Of a stretch of 43,405 nt of DNA, positions 8,324-15,994 are shown in pieces (the stretch's first letter is position 1; every line of letters starts with the position of its first letter). Below the pieces are notes generated by a model. The model had not been told where the DNA came from, did no database searches, and saw only the letters and a program-made list of their open reading frames with translations. The stretch is from an uncultured Eubacteriales bacterium (lineage in GTDB: Bacteria > Bacillota > Clostridia > Oscillospirales > CAG-272), in assembly GCA_934446065.1 (NCBI GenBank), contig CAKSDP010000018.1:1-43405 (forward strand), in the 5' to 3' direction. The translations under genes were made by a program, and so were the position numbers.

Positions 8324-8995
8324 ATGACCAGAACCCCGCTTAAAGACAGACGCCTTCCCGACTACACCCGCGGCGAGGATATCGCCAACATGGTGACGCA
8401 CATCATCGGCGGTGCGCTCGGCATCGCGATCCTCGTGTTTGCCATAATAATTCCTGCACTTCACGGGAATGTGTGGGGAGTTGTCGGAGGTTCAATATAT
8501 GGCGCGTCGCTCGTCACCCTTTACAGTGTGTCAAGCGTGTACCACGGACTTCGCCCCGGCATGGGCAAGAAGGTCATGCAGGTCATCGACCACTGTATGA
8601 TATACTTCCTCATCGCCGGAACGTATACGCCGATCCTGCTCTCGTCCGTCCGCCGTGAGTATCCCGCTCTTGCGTGGACGATATTCGGTATAGAGTGGGC
8701 GCTCGTGGCTTTCGCCGCAGTTTTTACCGCCATTGACCACAATAAGTATTCAAAGCTTTCCATGATCTGCTACATCGGTATGGGCTGGTGCATAGTGCTC
8801 GCCGCGATACCGACGATAAAGTCCATGGGAATGGAGGCTTTCCTGTGGCTCATCGGCGGCGGTATCGCCTACACGATCGGCGCCGTACTCTACGGGATCG
8901 GCGGAAAACGCCCGATTTACCACACCGTTTTCCACGTTTTTGTGGATATCGGCAGCATTTTGCAGGCGGTCTGTATTCTTTTTTATGTACTATGA
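8324..8995 (+). CDS. Hemolysin III-like membrane protein (YqfA/PAQR superfamily)
   Basis: 223 residues with about seven hydrophobic segments. Family marks are SSVYHGL, DHCMIYFLIAGTYTPI and the C-terminal IYHTVFHVFVDIG, whose histidines are the conserved metal-binding set of PAQR-type proteins. It acts in the cytoplasmic membrane. Members are implicated in membrane lipid homeostasis, while the hemolysin label is historical. It begins 15 bases after degV and is likely cotranscribed with it, consistent with a membrane-lipid theme in this region. Confidence 0.9.
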   Translation: MTRTPLKDRRLPDYTRGEDIANMVTHIIGGALGIAILVFAIIIPALHGNVWGVVGGSIYGASLVTLYSVSSVYHGLRPGMGKKVMQVIDHCMIYFLIAGTYTPILLSSVRREYPALAWTIFGIEWALVAFAAVFTAIDHNKYSKLSMICYIGMGWCIVLAAIPTIKSMGMEAFLWLIGGGIAYTIGAVLYGIGGKRPIYHTVFHVFVDIGSILQAVCILFYVL

Positions 8996-9007
8996 CAGAA
9001 TAAATCG

Positions 9008-9036
9008 TGTAACTTATCCGTTCCATCGGGTATTAA
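9008..9036 (+). promoter_or_regulatory. Candidate ECF sigma-dependent promoter upstream of the sigma factor gene
   Basis: TGTAAC (9008-9013) with GGTATTAA (9029-9036) after a 15-base gap resembles ECF promoters with an AAC -35 and a GTA -10 (such as TGAAAC-N16-CGTA). Position, just upstream of an ECF sigma gene, suggests autoregulation. Confidence 0.5.
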
Positions 9037-9063
9037 CTTATAGAGATCAATTAAGGAGCCGTC

Positions 9064-9570
9064 ATGAGTTATAAAGAAACAACATTCGAAAGAATCTATC
9101 AGACAAATTTCAGACGTGTGTACTCGTTTCTGTACAAACTGTGCCACGACGAGGATACCGCCGAGGAGCTGACGCAGGAGACTTTTTATCAGGCGTACAA
9201 ATCCCTCGGAAGATACAGCGGCGAATGTGACATTTTCACGTGGCTTGCCGCGATCGCAAAGAATATGTTTCTTAAGCATCTCAGAAGGATGCGGAAAGAA
9301 TCGCTTGTCATTGATCTTTATGTGACGGAGCCCGAATCGCCGCTGAGCGAGGATCCCGGATACAGGCTGACGCGCGAGATCGAGGTCAAGGATCTCAGAC
9401 GTGCGATCAGATCCGTTCCGAAAAAATACAGCGACGTTCTGATATTGCGCGTATACGGCGAGCTTCCGTTCAGAGAGATCGCCGCACAGATGGGAATTAC
9501 CGAGAATTCGGCGAAGGTCATATACTACCGCGCAAAAAATATGATAAGGGAGATTTTGTTCCATGCATAA
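9064..9570 (+). CDS. ECF-type RNA polymerase sigma factor
   Basis: 168 residues. Region 2 covers about residues 10-80 (RRVYSFLYKLCHDEDTAEEL and QETFYQAYKSL). Region 4 covers about 110-165 and contains the helix-turn-helix ELPFREIAAQMGITENSAKV followed by YYRAKNMIRE. Regions 1 and 3 are absent, as in group 4 (ECF) sigma factors. A strong ribosome binding site (TAAGGAG) precedes the ATG. The gene overlaps the following anti-sigma gene by 8 bases, the usual arrangement for a sigma and its regulator. The target regulon is unknown, but the neighbouring genes all concern membrane lipids. Confidence 0.93.
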   Translation: MSYKETTFERIYQTNFRRVYSFLYKLCHDEDTAEELTQETFYQAYKSLGRYSGECDIFTWLAAIAKNMFLKHLRRMRKESLVIDLYVTEPESPLSEDPGYRLTREIEVKDLRRAIRSVPKKYSDVLILRVYGELPFREIAAQMGITENSAKVIYYRAKNMIREILFHA

Positions 9571-9865
9571 CTGCTATATTGTAAGAGATTTATTGCCTAT
9601 GTACGCGGATCATTCCGCGAGCAGCGAGACGTCCGAGGCCGTAAGACGCCATCTTGCAACCTGCAAGGGATGCGCCGAGTATTACCGCAACATGGAGCGT
9701 ATCACGCGCTCGATGAAGAACCCTCCGAGCGGGAACAGATACAGATATTCCTCCCTCGCACGTAAGATCAGACGCAGAAGCGCGATGCAGATCGCAGCGA
9801 GCTGCGCGGTCGCCGCAGCTGTCGGCTACTGCGTAGGAAAGATTATGACATCCGAGGGGAGATGA
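9563..9865 (+). CDS. Small membrane anti-sigma factor with zinc-finger motif
   Basis: 100 residues. The N-terminal part has the HX3CX2C signature (His30, Cys34, Cys37) of zinc-binding anti-sigma domains, and a single hydrophobic segment lies at about residues 76-94. Only about six residues follow it, so there is virtually no extracytoplasmic sensor domain. The cytoplasmic domain should hold the ECF sigma factor encoded just upstream. The gene overlaps the sigma gene by 8 bases and ends 5 bases before the fakA start. A signal inside the membrane or a partner protein may trigger release; that is inference. Confidence 0.85.
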   Translation: MHNCYIVRDLLPMYADHSASSETSEAVRRHLATCKGCAEYYRNMERITRSMKNPPSGNRYRYSSLARKIRRRSAMQIAASCAVAAAVGYCVGKIMTSEGR

Positions 9866-9870
9866 TTCAG

Positions 9871-11505
9871 ATGGGTACCATGACTTTGGACGGGGCTCAT
9901 TTTCAGAGCATCCTCCTCTCCGGCATCGCCGTGCTCGAGACAAATAAGGATGTTGTAAACAACCTGAACGTATTTCCCGTTCCGGACGGCGATACCGGAA
10001 CCAATATGTGCATGACCGCGAGCGCGGCTGTACCGCAGGCTGCCACCGCGTCTATTGCGGATATGTCCGTCGTGGATGCGAGAAGCATGATGCGCGCGGC
10101 GCGCGGTAACTCCGGCGTAATTCTGTCGCTGTTTTTCAGAGGACTTGCAAAGGCTTTTGCCGGTCACGACAGCGCCGATCCCGAGCTCTTCCTCGAGGCA
10201 ATGCGTGAGGGAGCGCGTTCTGCCGCTGCGGCAGTCGAAAACCCGGTCGAGGGAACGATCCTCACCGTAATGCGCGAGTGCGCTACCGATATTGATGCGC
10301 GCGGCCTCGATTTTGAGGGACTGTTCGACCTGATGTACAAAAAGTCCGAGATGATCCTCGAGAGAACTCCCGAGATGCTCCCGGCGCTCCGCCGCGCGAG
10401 AGTCGTTGACTCCGGCGGATACGGATTTGTCAGAATTCTTGAGGGAATGAGAGCCGCCGTGATGGGGAAAGAAGTCCCGCGCGTCGCCGTTGATACGCAG
10501 CCTATCAAGAGTGCTGCCGATTTCGATATGTTTGACGAGGAGGAGATAAAGTTCTCCTTCTGCACAGAGTGCCTTGTCGATCTTGACGCCGAGGTTCCGG
10601 AGAATATTTTGCGCGACCTCAAGGCAAAGCTCGGATCTATGGGCGACAGCATGGTTCTCACCACCGATGAGGAGATATTCAAAATACACATCCATACAAA
10701 CGAGCCTCTCAAGGTTCTCGGAATGATCTTCCCGCTCGGAATTGTCCGTACCTCCAAGATAGAGAACATGAAGCTCCAGCATACGGGGCTTGTGACCGGC
10801 ACTCCCTCGGAGCATCATCACGAGGTGAAGGAGGAGCAGCCGAAAAAGAAGTACGGCATCTTTGCCGTCTCCCCCGGTGACGGATTTTCCGACCTGTTCA
10901 AGGAGCTTGGCGCCGATGCCATCATCTCCGGCGGTCAGAGCATGAACCCCTCGGCAAACGATATTCTTAAGGCGATCGAAGCGTATCCCTGCGAGAACGC
11001 GATAATTCTGCCGAACAACAGCAATATCATCCTTACGGCAAATCAGACTGCCGAGATGAGCGAGGACACACGCGTGCTCGTCATTCCTACAAAGACTATG
11101 CCGCAGGGCGTATCCGCGCTGTTCGCGTATAATGAATCGAGAACTCCCGAGGAGAACCTCGAGGAGATGAGCGATTCCGCAAAAACTGTCAGCTCATATT
11201 CGATTACGCAGGCTGTGCGTGACGCCGAGATCGACGGGATCAATATAAAGAAGCACCAGTACCTCGGTATCGGCGAGGGCAAGATCATCACCGCAGACGA
11301 CGATATCTCAGTCGCCGTGACCGAGCTTGTCGCGAAGATCGACCCGTGCGACCTCATGACCGTGTATTACGGCAAGGGAGTAAAAGAGCAGACTGCCGAG
11401 AAGATGATCGAGGAGATCACCGCCGCTGCCGGCGACAAGATCGGCGAGATCACGCTCGTATACGGCGGTCAGCCGCTCTATCCGTATATTATTTCCGCTG
11501 AATAA
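9871..11505 (+). CDS. fakA: Fatty acid kinase subunit FakA (DhaL/DAK2 domain protein)
   Basis: 544 residues. The N-terminal DhaL domain shows NVFPVPDGDTGTNM (33-46), with aspartates that bind Mg-ATP, then ARGNSGVILSLFFRG and RVVDSGGYGFV. The middle domain contains CTECLVDLD and FKIHIHTNEP, and the C-terminal part is DegV-like, as in the YloV/FakA family. FakA phosphorylates fatty acids held by FakB. The ATG at 9871 lies 10 bases after GAGGGGA; an ATG at 9862 overlaps the anti-sigma stop codon but is only 1-2 bases from that site, so it is less likely. Being coupled to the sigma/anti-sigma pair, fakA may belong to the ECF regulon. Confidence 0.92.
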   Translation: MGTMTLDGAHFQSILLSGIAVLETNKDVVNNLNVFPVPDGDTGTNMCMTASAAVPQAATASIADMSVVDARSMMRAARGNSGVILSLFFRGLAKAFAGHDSADPELFLEAMREGARSAAAAVENPVEGTILTVMRECATDIDARGLDFEGLFDLMYKKSEMILERTPEMLPALRRARVVDSGGYGFVRILEGMRAAVMGKEVPRVAVDTQPIKSAADFDMFDEEEIKFSFCTECLVDLDAEVPENILRDLKAKLGSMGDSMVLTTDEEIFKIHIHTNEPLKVLGMIFPLGIVRTSKIENMKLQHTGLVTGTPSEHHHEVKEEQPKKKYGIFAVSPGDGFSDLFKELGADAIISGGQSMNPSANDILKAIEAYPCENAIILPNNSNIILTANQTAEMSEDTRVLVIPTKTMPQGVSALFAYNESRTPEENLEEMSDSAKTVSSYSITQAVRDAEIDGINIKKHQYLGIGEGKIITADDDISVAVTELVAKIDPCDLMTVYYGKGVKEQTAEKMIEEITAAAGDKIGEITLVYGGQPLYPYIISAE

Positions 11506-11520
11506 ACAGTCCGTATGAAG

Positions 11521-11558
11521 AACGCGTCCGGGTGCTCGTGTGAGCATTCGCCCGCGTT
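11521..11558 (+). other. Long GC-rich hairpin after fakA
   Basis: A 17-position stem with two mismatches, starting AACGCG (11521-11526) and ending CGCGTT (11553-11558), around a GTGT loop. No T tract follows directly, so it may be a terminator without a U run or a stabilising 3' hairpin. Confidence 0.55.
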
Positions 11559-11615
11559 CGATTGCTATGCGGCAACGGTAATTAAAAAATTTTTTGAGAA
11601 ATTTCAAAAAAGCTA

Positions 11616-11644
11616 TTGACAAACCGAAAAACGAATGATATACT
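11616..11644 (+). promoter_or_regulatory. Sigma-A promoter of the tryptophan transporter operon
   Basis: TTGACA (11616-11621), 17-base spacer, TATACT (11639-11644) preceded by TGA (extended -10). Transcription should begin near 11651, at the 5' edge of the T-box leader. Confidence 0.85.
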
Positions 11645-11650
11645 TTGGTA

Positions 11651-11935
11651 AACCGTTGAGGAAGAGTAAGTAAGCCTTGGTCCTTCCACAAAGAGAGTCG
11701 CAGGCGGTGTGATTGCGGCAGGCATAGGGCGTGGCTGAATGGACTTCCGAGGGCAATCGGAAACAAGGGAAACCTTGAAGTATGTGCGACGGAGTATGAC
11801 TCTCCGTGAACAAAGGTCTGCATATTATTGTATGCGCAGAGTGGGCGTGTTTCACGTCAAGCCGGGTGGCACCGCAGGATTTATCTCCTGTCCCTGCAAA
11901 ATGATTTTTTTGCCGGGTCAGGAGTTTTTTGTTTT
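11651..11935 (+). ncRNA. T-box riboswitch, tryptophan-specific
   Basis: The leader has the T-box hallmarks: a GAGGAAGAGTAAGTAAG start, AGAGAG with a GGTG distal loop in stem I, a specifier loop GAA-TGG-ACTTCC, and the T-box sequence GGGTGGCACCGC (11864-11875). The specifier codon is UGG (11740-11742), tryptophan. The antiterminator bulge reads UGGC, complementary to an acceptor end GCCA, which fits tRNA-Trp with discriminator G. Uncharged tRNA-Trp should stabilise the antiterminator and allow transcription of the downstream ABC transporter. Leader boundaries are estimates. Confidence 0.93.
11886..11931 (+). terminator. T-box-controlled terminator
   Basis: CTCCTGTCCC (11886-11895) pairs with GGGTCAGGAG (11916-11925) with one mismatch and is extended inward by TGCAAAA and TTTTTGC. 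TTTTTT follows at 11926-11931. It competes with the antiterminator containing the T-box sequence. Confidence 0.85.
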
Positions 11936-11957
11936 CCGTCGGCGGAAGGAGTTTTAT

Positions 11958-12059
11958 ATGAATCTTTGCAGACGATGGCGCATGGCGCCGAACAGATCAG
12001 CATCGCATCGAAAATCAAAGAGACTTCAAAAACAAAATTTCGCCTACACGGCTCAATGA
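11958..12059 (+). CDS. Possible 33-residue small protein or leader peptide between T-box and trpX
   Basis: ATG at 11958 has an excellent ribosome binding site (AAGGAG 11946-11951) at 6 bases, directly after the terminator. The peptide is very basic (12 Arg/Lys/His-type residues) and contains one Trp in RRWRMAP. It stops 13 bases before trpX. No family is recognised. It could couple translation to trpX or be chance; the ribosome binding site is the only positive evidence. Confidence 0.35.
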   Translation: MNLCRRWRMAPNRSASHRKSKRLQKQNFAYTAQ

Positions 12060-12072
12060 AAGGGTAACAAAA

Positions 12073-13161
12073 ATGAAAGTAAGAAATATTATTGCAGCTC
12101 TCCTCTCCGCAGTAACCGTTGCGTCTCTCGCATCCTGCGGCAACAGCACAGATGATAACGGCACATCCACCGGAACAGGCTCGACCGCCGCTCCCTCCGG
12201 TACTCCCGCAACCGAGTATTCCATCGGAATCTGCAACTACGTTGACGACGCGTCCCTCAACCAGATCGTCGATAACATCAGAACCCGCCTCGGCGAGATC
12301 GGAACCGAGAAGAACGTTTCGTTCAACATTGCATATGATAACTGCAACGCCGACTCCAACCTGATGTCGCAGATCATCTCGAACTTCAGCGCGGATAACG
12401 TAGACCTCATGGTAGGCGTGGCAACTCCCGTTGCAATGGCAATGCAGGCAGCGACCGAGGAGTCAAAGACCCCCGTCGTGTTCGCGGCAGTCTCCGATCC
12501 CGTTTCGGCACAGCTCGTAGCTGATATTAACGCCCCCGGCGCGAACATCACCGGAACATCCGACTACCTCAATACCGACGCGATCTTCAGCCTCATGCTT
12601 GCAGCAAATCCCGATACAAAGAAGGTCGGTCTCCTCTATGACGTCGGTCAGGATTCCTCCAAGACTCCGATCGATGCAGCGAAGAAGCTCCTTGCTTCCA
12701 AGGGTATCGAGGTCATCGAGCGCACAGGTACAACCGTTGATGAGGTAACTCTCGCAGCAAAGGCTCTCGTCGCAGACAAGGTCGATGCAGTGTTTACCCC
12801 CACCGATAACACGATCATGAAATCCGAGCTTTCCATCTATGAGATCTTCGCTGAGGCAAAGATCCCGCACTACACCGGCGCAGATTCGTTCGCACTGAAC
12901 GGCGCGTTCCTCGGATATGGAGTTGACTACGCAAACCTCGGCCGCAAGACCGCCGACATGATCGCAGAGATCCTGATCGACAAGAAGGATCCCGCGACAC
13001 TTCCCGTGCTTACTTTCGATAACGGAATTGCTACCGTCAACACCGAGATCGCAGATGCGATCGGATACAGCTTCGACGATCTTTCCGCAAAGTTTGCACC
13101 GTTCTGCACAAAGGTCGAGAAGATCACGACCGCCGAGAGCTTCGACGATCTCGCAAAATAA
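12073..13161 (+). CDS. trpX: ABC transporter substrate-binding lipoprotein, TrpX-like
   Basis: 362 residues. The signal peptide ends in a lipobox (VASLASC, Cys about residue 22), followed by a Thr/Ser/Gly-rich linker. The rest matches the ABC_sub_bind family (PF04392), for example QIVDNIRTRL, VGVATPVAMAMQAATEE and FAAVSDPVSAQLV. With TrpY-like permease and ATPase genes next, and a UGG-specifier T-box upstream, tryptophan import is the best assignment; the substrate is inferred from regulation, not from binding residues. Codon choice is narrower than in neighbours, in keeping with high expression of a binding protein. A stable hairpin follows the gene at 13180-13205. Confidence 0.88.
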   Translation: MKVRNIIAALLSAVTVASLASCGNSTDDNGTSTGTGSTAAPSGTPATEYSIGICNYVDDASLNQIVDNIRTRLGEIGTEKNVSFNIAYDNCNADSNLMSQIISNFSADNVDLMVGVATPVAMAMQAATEESKTPVVFAAVSDPVSAQLVADINAPGANITGTSDYLNTDAIFSLMLAANPDTKKVGLLYDVGQDSSKTPIDAAKKLLASKGIEVIERTGTTVDEVTLAAKALVADKVDAVFTPTDNTIMKSELSIYEIFAEAKIPHYTGADSFALNGAFLGYGVDYANLGRKTADMIAEILIDKKDPATLPVLTFDNGIATVNTEIADAIGYSFDDLSAKFAPFCTKVEKITTAESFDDLAK

Positions 13162-13179
13162 ATCCGTAAATAACGTGGT

Positions 13180-13205
13180 CGGGGGTCGCCTGCGGGCGAT
13201 CCCCG
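13180..13205 (+). other. Intercistronic hairpin with UGCG loop between trpX and trpY
   Basis: CGGGGGTCGCC (13180-13190) pairs along 11 bp with GGCGATCCCCG (13195-13205), with one G-U. The loop TGCG closed by C-G is a UNCG-type tetraloop. No T tract follows. Such hairpins after binding-protein genes often protect the upstream mRNA and raise its level over the permease mRNA. Confidence 0.65.
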
Positions 13206-13245
13206 ATCGCAATGCAAGATTACTCATATACGAAAGGTTGATCCT

Positions 13246-14172
13246 ATGTCAATGATTCTGCCGCTTCTGCAAACAACGCTTGAGCTTGGGCTTATCAGCT
13301 CGCTTACGGTGCTTGCGCTGTTCCTCAGCTATTCCATGCTGAATATCTGCGACCTCTCGACAGACGGCTGCTTTACGCTCGGCGCGGCGGTCGGCGCCTC
13401 GGTCGCGATCGCGGGACATCCGTACCTCTCGATAGTCGCGGCGATGGCTGCGGGTATGCTCTCCGGCTTCATCACCGCCTTTCTGCAAACGAAAATGGGC
13501 ATCGACAGCCTGCTCGCCGGAATAATCGTCAATACCGCGCTTTATTCCGTGAATATCGCGGTGATGAAGGGCGCGTCACTCCTAAATATGAACAAAACGC
13601 CGACCGTCTTCACGAAGATGAATGAGCTTCTCGCCAAGACTCCGCTTGCAAAGCAGTCGAAGCTTGTTGTGGCGGCGATAGCGGTGGCGCTCGTTGCGGT
13701 GTTTCTGACGTTTTTCCTCAAAACAAAGCTCGGACTTGCGATACGCGCGACCGGAAATAATCCCGACATGGTGCGTTCGTCCTCGATCAATCCCGTGTTT
13801 ACGACGTTCGTCGGACTGTGCATCGCGAACTCCTTTACGGCGCTTTCTGGCTGCCTGCTTGCCCAGTCGCAGAAATCCGTGAATATCGACATCGGTACCG
13901 GCATGGTCACGATTGCTCTTGCATCGCTTCTTATCGGCGGCGTATTCTGCGGGCGCGGCAAAATGGGACTTCGCATTTTCGGAATGGTGATCGGCGCGTT
14001 TACATTCCGCCTCGTCTATACGATTGCGCTGCGCTTTAATATGCCGGCGTTCATGCTGAAACTCGTGTCGTCCGTGATCGTCATTGCGGCGATCGCCGGA
14101 CCGTACCTGCGCAGCCGTATGCCGCTTATCATGCGCAAGATAAAGAGCAAAGGTGAAAGGGGGCGCGCGTAA
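13246..14172 (+). CDS. trpY: ABC transporter permease, TrpY-like
   Basis: 308 residues, strongly hydrophobic with about eight or nine membrane segments, of the BPD_transp_2 (LivH-like) permease type. Recognisable stretches are LSTDGCFTLGAAVGASVAIAG, KTKLGLAIRATGNNPDMVRS and the GRGKMGLRIFGM region. It forms the channel of the transporter with TrpX and TrpZ. AAAGG lies just upstream of the ATG. The stop overlaps the start of the ATPase gene (TAATG), so translation of the two is coupled. Confidence 0.88.
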   Translation: MSMILPLLQTTLELGLISSLTVLALFLSYSMLNICDLSTDGCFTLGAAVGASVAIAGHPYLSIVAAMAAGMLSGFITAFLQTKMGIDSLLAGIIVNTALYSVNIAVMKGASLLNMNKTPTVFTKMNELLAKTPLAKQSKLVVAAIAVALVAVFLTFFLKTKLGLAIRATGNNPDMVRSSSINPVFTTFVGLCIANSFTALSGCLLAQSQKSVNIDIGTGMVTIALASLLIGGVFCGRGKMGLRIFGMVIGAFTFRLVYTIALRFNMPAFMLKLVSSVIVIAAIAGPYLRSRMPLIMRKIKSKGERGRA

Positions 14173-14957
14173 TGCTGAAGATCGAAAATATCTCAAAGAC
14201 GTTTAACCCCGGAACCGTGAATGCGAAGCTCGCGATTGATGATCTGTCGCTTTGCGTGAACGACGGAGATTTCATCACGGTGATCGGCGCGAACGGCGCG
14301 GGAAAATCGACGCTGTTCAACGCGATAGCAGGCTCGTTTATCACCGATTCGGGCAAGATCATGCTTGACGGGCAGGATATTACGCTTGCGCCGGAGCATA
14401 AGCGCGCAAAGTCGATCGGCAGACTTTTTCAGGATCCGATGCGCGGAAGTGCGCCCGGTATGACGATCGAGGAAAATCTTGCGCTTGCCGCAGGTAACGG
14501 AGGCTGGCTCAGCCGGATATCAAAGGCTGACAAGACGCTGTTCCGTGAGCGGCTCGCGATGCTCGGAATGGGACTTGAGGACAGGATGAATCATCCGGTC
14601 GGACTCCTTTCCGGCGGACAGCGCCAGGCGCTCACGCTGATGATGGCGACGATAAATCCGCCGAAGCTTCTTCTTCTCGATGAGCATACGGCGGCGCTCG
14701 ATCCCGCCACAGCCGAAAAGGTGCTTTCGATCACGAGGGATATCGTGCGTGATGAAAAGCTCACGTGCATGATGATCACGCATAACATGGAATCGGCGCT
14801 TGACCTCGGAAACCGAACGATCATGATGAACTTCGGTAAGGTAATATTTGACGCCGCAGGCGATGAGCGTTCGAAGCTGACTGTCGCCGATCTCCTCGAA
14901 AAATTCAAGGAAAACTCCGGAAAAGCACTGAATAACGACCGTATGCTGCTTATATGA
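14172..14957 (+). CDS. trpZ: ABC transporter ATP-binding protein, TrpZ-like
   Basis: 261 residues with a complete ABC ATPase domain: Walker A GANGAGKST, Q-loop RLFQDPM, signature LSGGQRQAL, Walker B LLLLDEHTAALD and switch histidine in MITHNME. It should energise import through the TrpY permease. The start overlaps the trpY stop. A strong terminator follows at 14965, closing the T-box-regulated trpXYZ unit. Confidence 0.93.
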   Translation: MLKIENISKTFNPGTVNAKLAIDDLSLCVNDGDFITVIGANGAGKSTLFNAIAGSFITDSGKIMLDGQDITLAPEHKRAKSIGRLFQDPMRGSAPGMTIEENLALAAGNGGWLSRISKADKTLFRERLAMLGMGLEDRMNHPVGLLSGGQRQALTLMMATINPPKLLLLDEHTAALDPATAEKVLSITRDIVRDEKLTCMMITHNMESALDLGNRTIMMNFGKVIFDAAGDERSKLTVADLLEKFKENSGKALNNDRMLLI

Positions 14958-14964
14958 TGAGCAT

Positions 14965-15000
14965 AAAAGGCATTTGTCTTTTAAGACAAATGCCTTTTTG
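14965..15000 (+). terminator. Terminator after trpZ
   Basis: AAAAGGCATTTGTCTT (14965-14980) and AAGACAAATGCCTTTT (14983-14998) form a long AT-flanked hairpin with a T run at its 3' end. The symmetric A and T runs would let it work on both strands. Confidence 0.9.
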
Positions 15001-15034
15001 TGTACAAAATTGAGCAATATCTGTCGAATTTCTA

Positions 15035-15063
15035 TTGAAACACAATATAATATATGGTAGAAT
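15035..15063 (+). promoter_or_regulatory. Promoter of the DUF4085-like gene
   Basis: TTGAAA (15035-15040), 17-base spacer, TAGAAT (15058-15063) with TGG before the -10. Confidence 0.75.
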
Positions 15064-15091
15064 ATAAAAAATCGCGGAAACGGAGGATGGA

Positions 15092-15937
15092 ATGAGGTAT
15101 CTCACGAAAGAGTGGTATCGCTGTATGCAGAACGGCGGGCTCGACGCGGGAATACGCGCCTCGAAAAAAGCAGCGTCGTTCGACGAATCGTACTTCCGCA
15201 GCCTGTATGCGCGGCTCGAGCGGGAGTGGATCGAGCGTGAGCGCGATATCGCAAGCGTGACGTTCGACGAGATATATCCGGAGAAGTACGATCCGACGGA
15301 GTTCGCCGATGTTGACGATACCGAGGGATTCTGCCCGATGACTGAGGCAGAGTATGCCGAAATGCGCGAGCTGGCGCGAGCCGCCTTCGACGCAGATCGT
15401 ACCGCGTTCGATGAAGCCGGATCAAAAGCTGTGTTCGCCTCGGTATACCGCGAAAATCTTGCGATGCTTCGGCGTGACTTGCCGCAGAGTATTTGCGACA
15501 TTGTCGCGGATATGCGTGTGCTCGCACTCGGCGTTGCTTCATCGGAAGCAAAATCGGCGATTGCAAAATATGCTCGCGAGTGCAGGCGCAGGGCGGAACG
15601 CACTCTTGCCGAGTATGACCGCGCGGCAAAAAGGATCTCGGATGTCGGAGAGATCGGTGAACGCTTTTCCTTCCACGACGCGCGTGTTATTTCGTGCAGA
15701 CGGTATGGCAAAAACCTCGTGATCTTCATCGATCCGTCGCAAAGTCTTACGGATGTGACAAGGATCGTATTCAGCGGTGTCCGCGTGATCGAAAAGCCGA
15801 GCCGCCTTGCCGGTGCCGTGTGGCTGTACGAAGAATTATACAGATCCGAGCGCGGCTTTGAGGTCCACGCACTGCTTGAGCGGGCAGGCGAGCTTTTTTA
15901 TCTGACTCTCGAGTGCGAAGCGATCGCTTTGTCATGA
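15092..15937 (+). CDS. Hypothetical protein, DUF4085-like
   Basis: 281 residues, soluble, rich in Arg, Glu and Ala, mostly predicted helix in the middle (about residues 100-190). The N-terminus MRYLTKEWYRCMQ and the C-terminal EELYRSERGFEVHALL pattern recall DUF4085 proteins of Firmicutes, whose role is unknown; the match is from memory and moderate. The segment FSFHDARVISCRRYGKNLVI begins a short beta-rich C-terminal domain. It has its own promoter and may be cotranscribed with the metallophosphatase 57 bases downstream. Confidence 0.65.
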   Translation: MRYLTKEWYRCMQNGGLDAGIRASKKAASFDESYFRSLYARLEREWIERERDIASVTFDEIYPEKYDPTEFADVDDTEGFCPMTEAEYAEMRELARAAFDADRTAFDEAGSKAVFASVYRENLAMLRRDLPQSICDIVADMRVLALGVASSEAKSAIAKYARECRRRAERTLAEYDRAAKRISDVGEIGERFSFHDARVISCRRYGKNLVIFIDPSQSLTDVTRIVFSGVRVIEKPSRLAGAVWLYEELYRSERGFEVHALLERAGELFYLTLECEAIALS

Positions 15938-15994
15938 GAGACACCTGTCAGCTGACGCTCGATAACATTTTCATCTAAAAGAGGAACAACCCAA

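Noticed and set aside
11508..11823. Frames on either strand across the T-box leader
   Set aside because: The region is explained as a structured RNA with a T-box motif and terminator.
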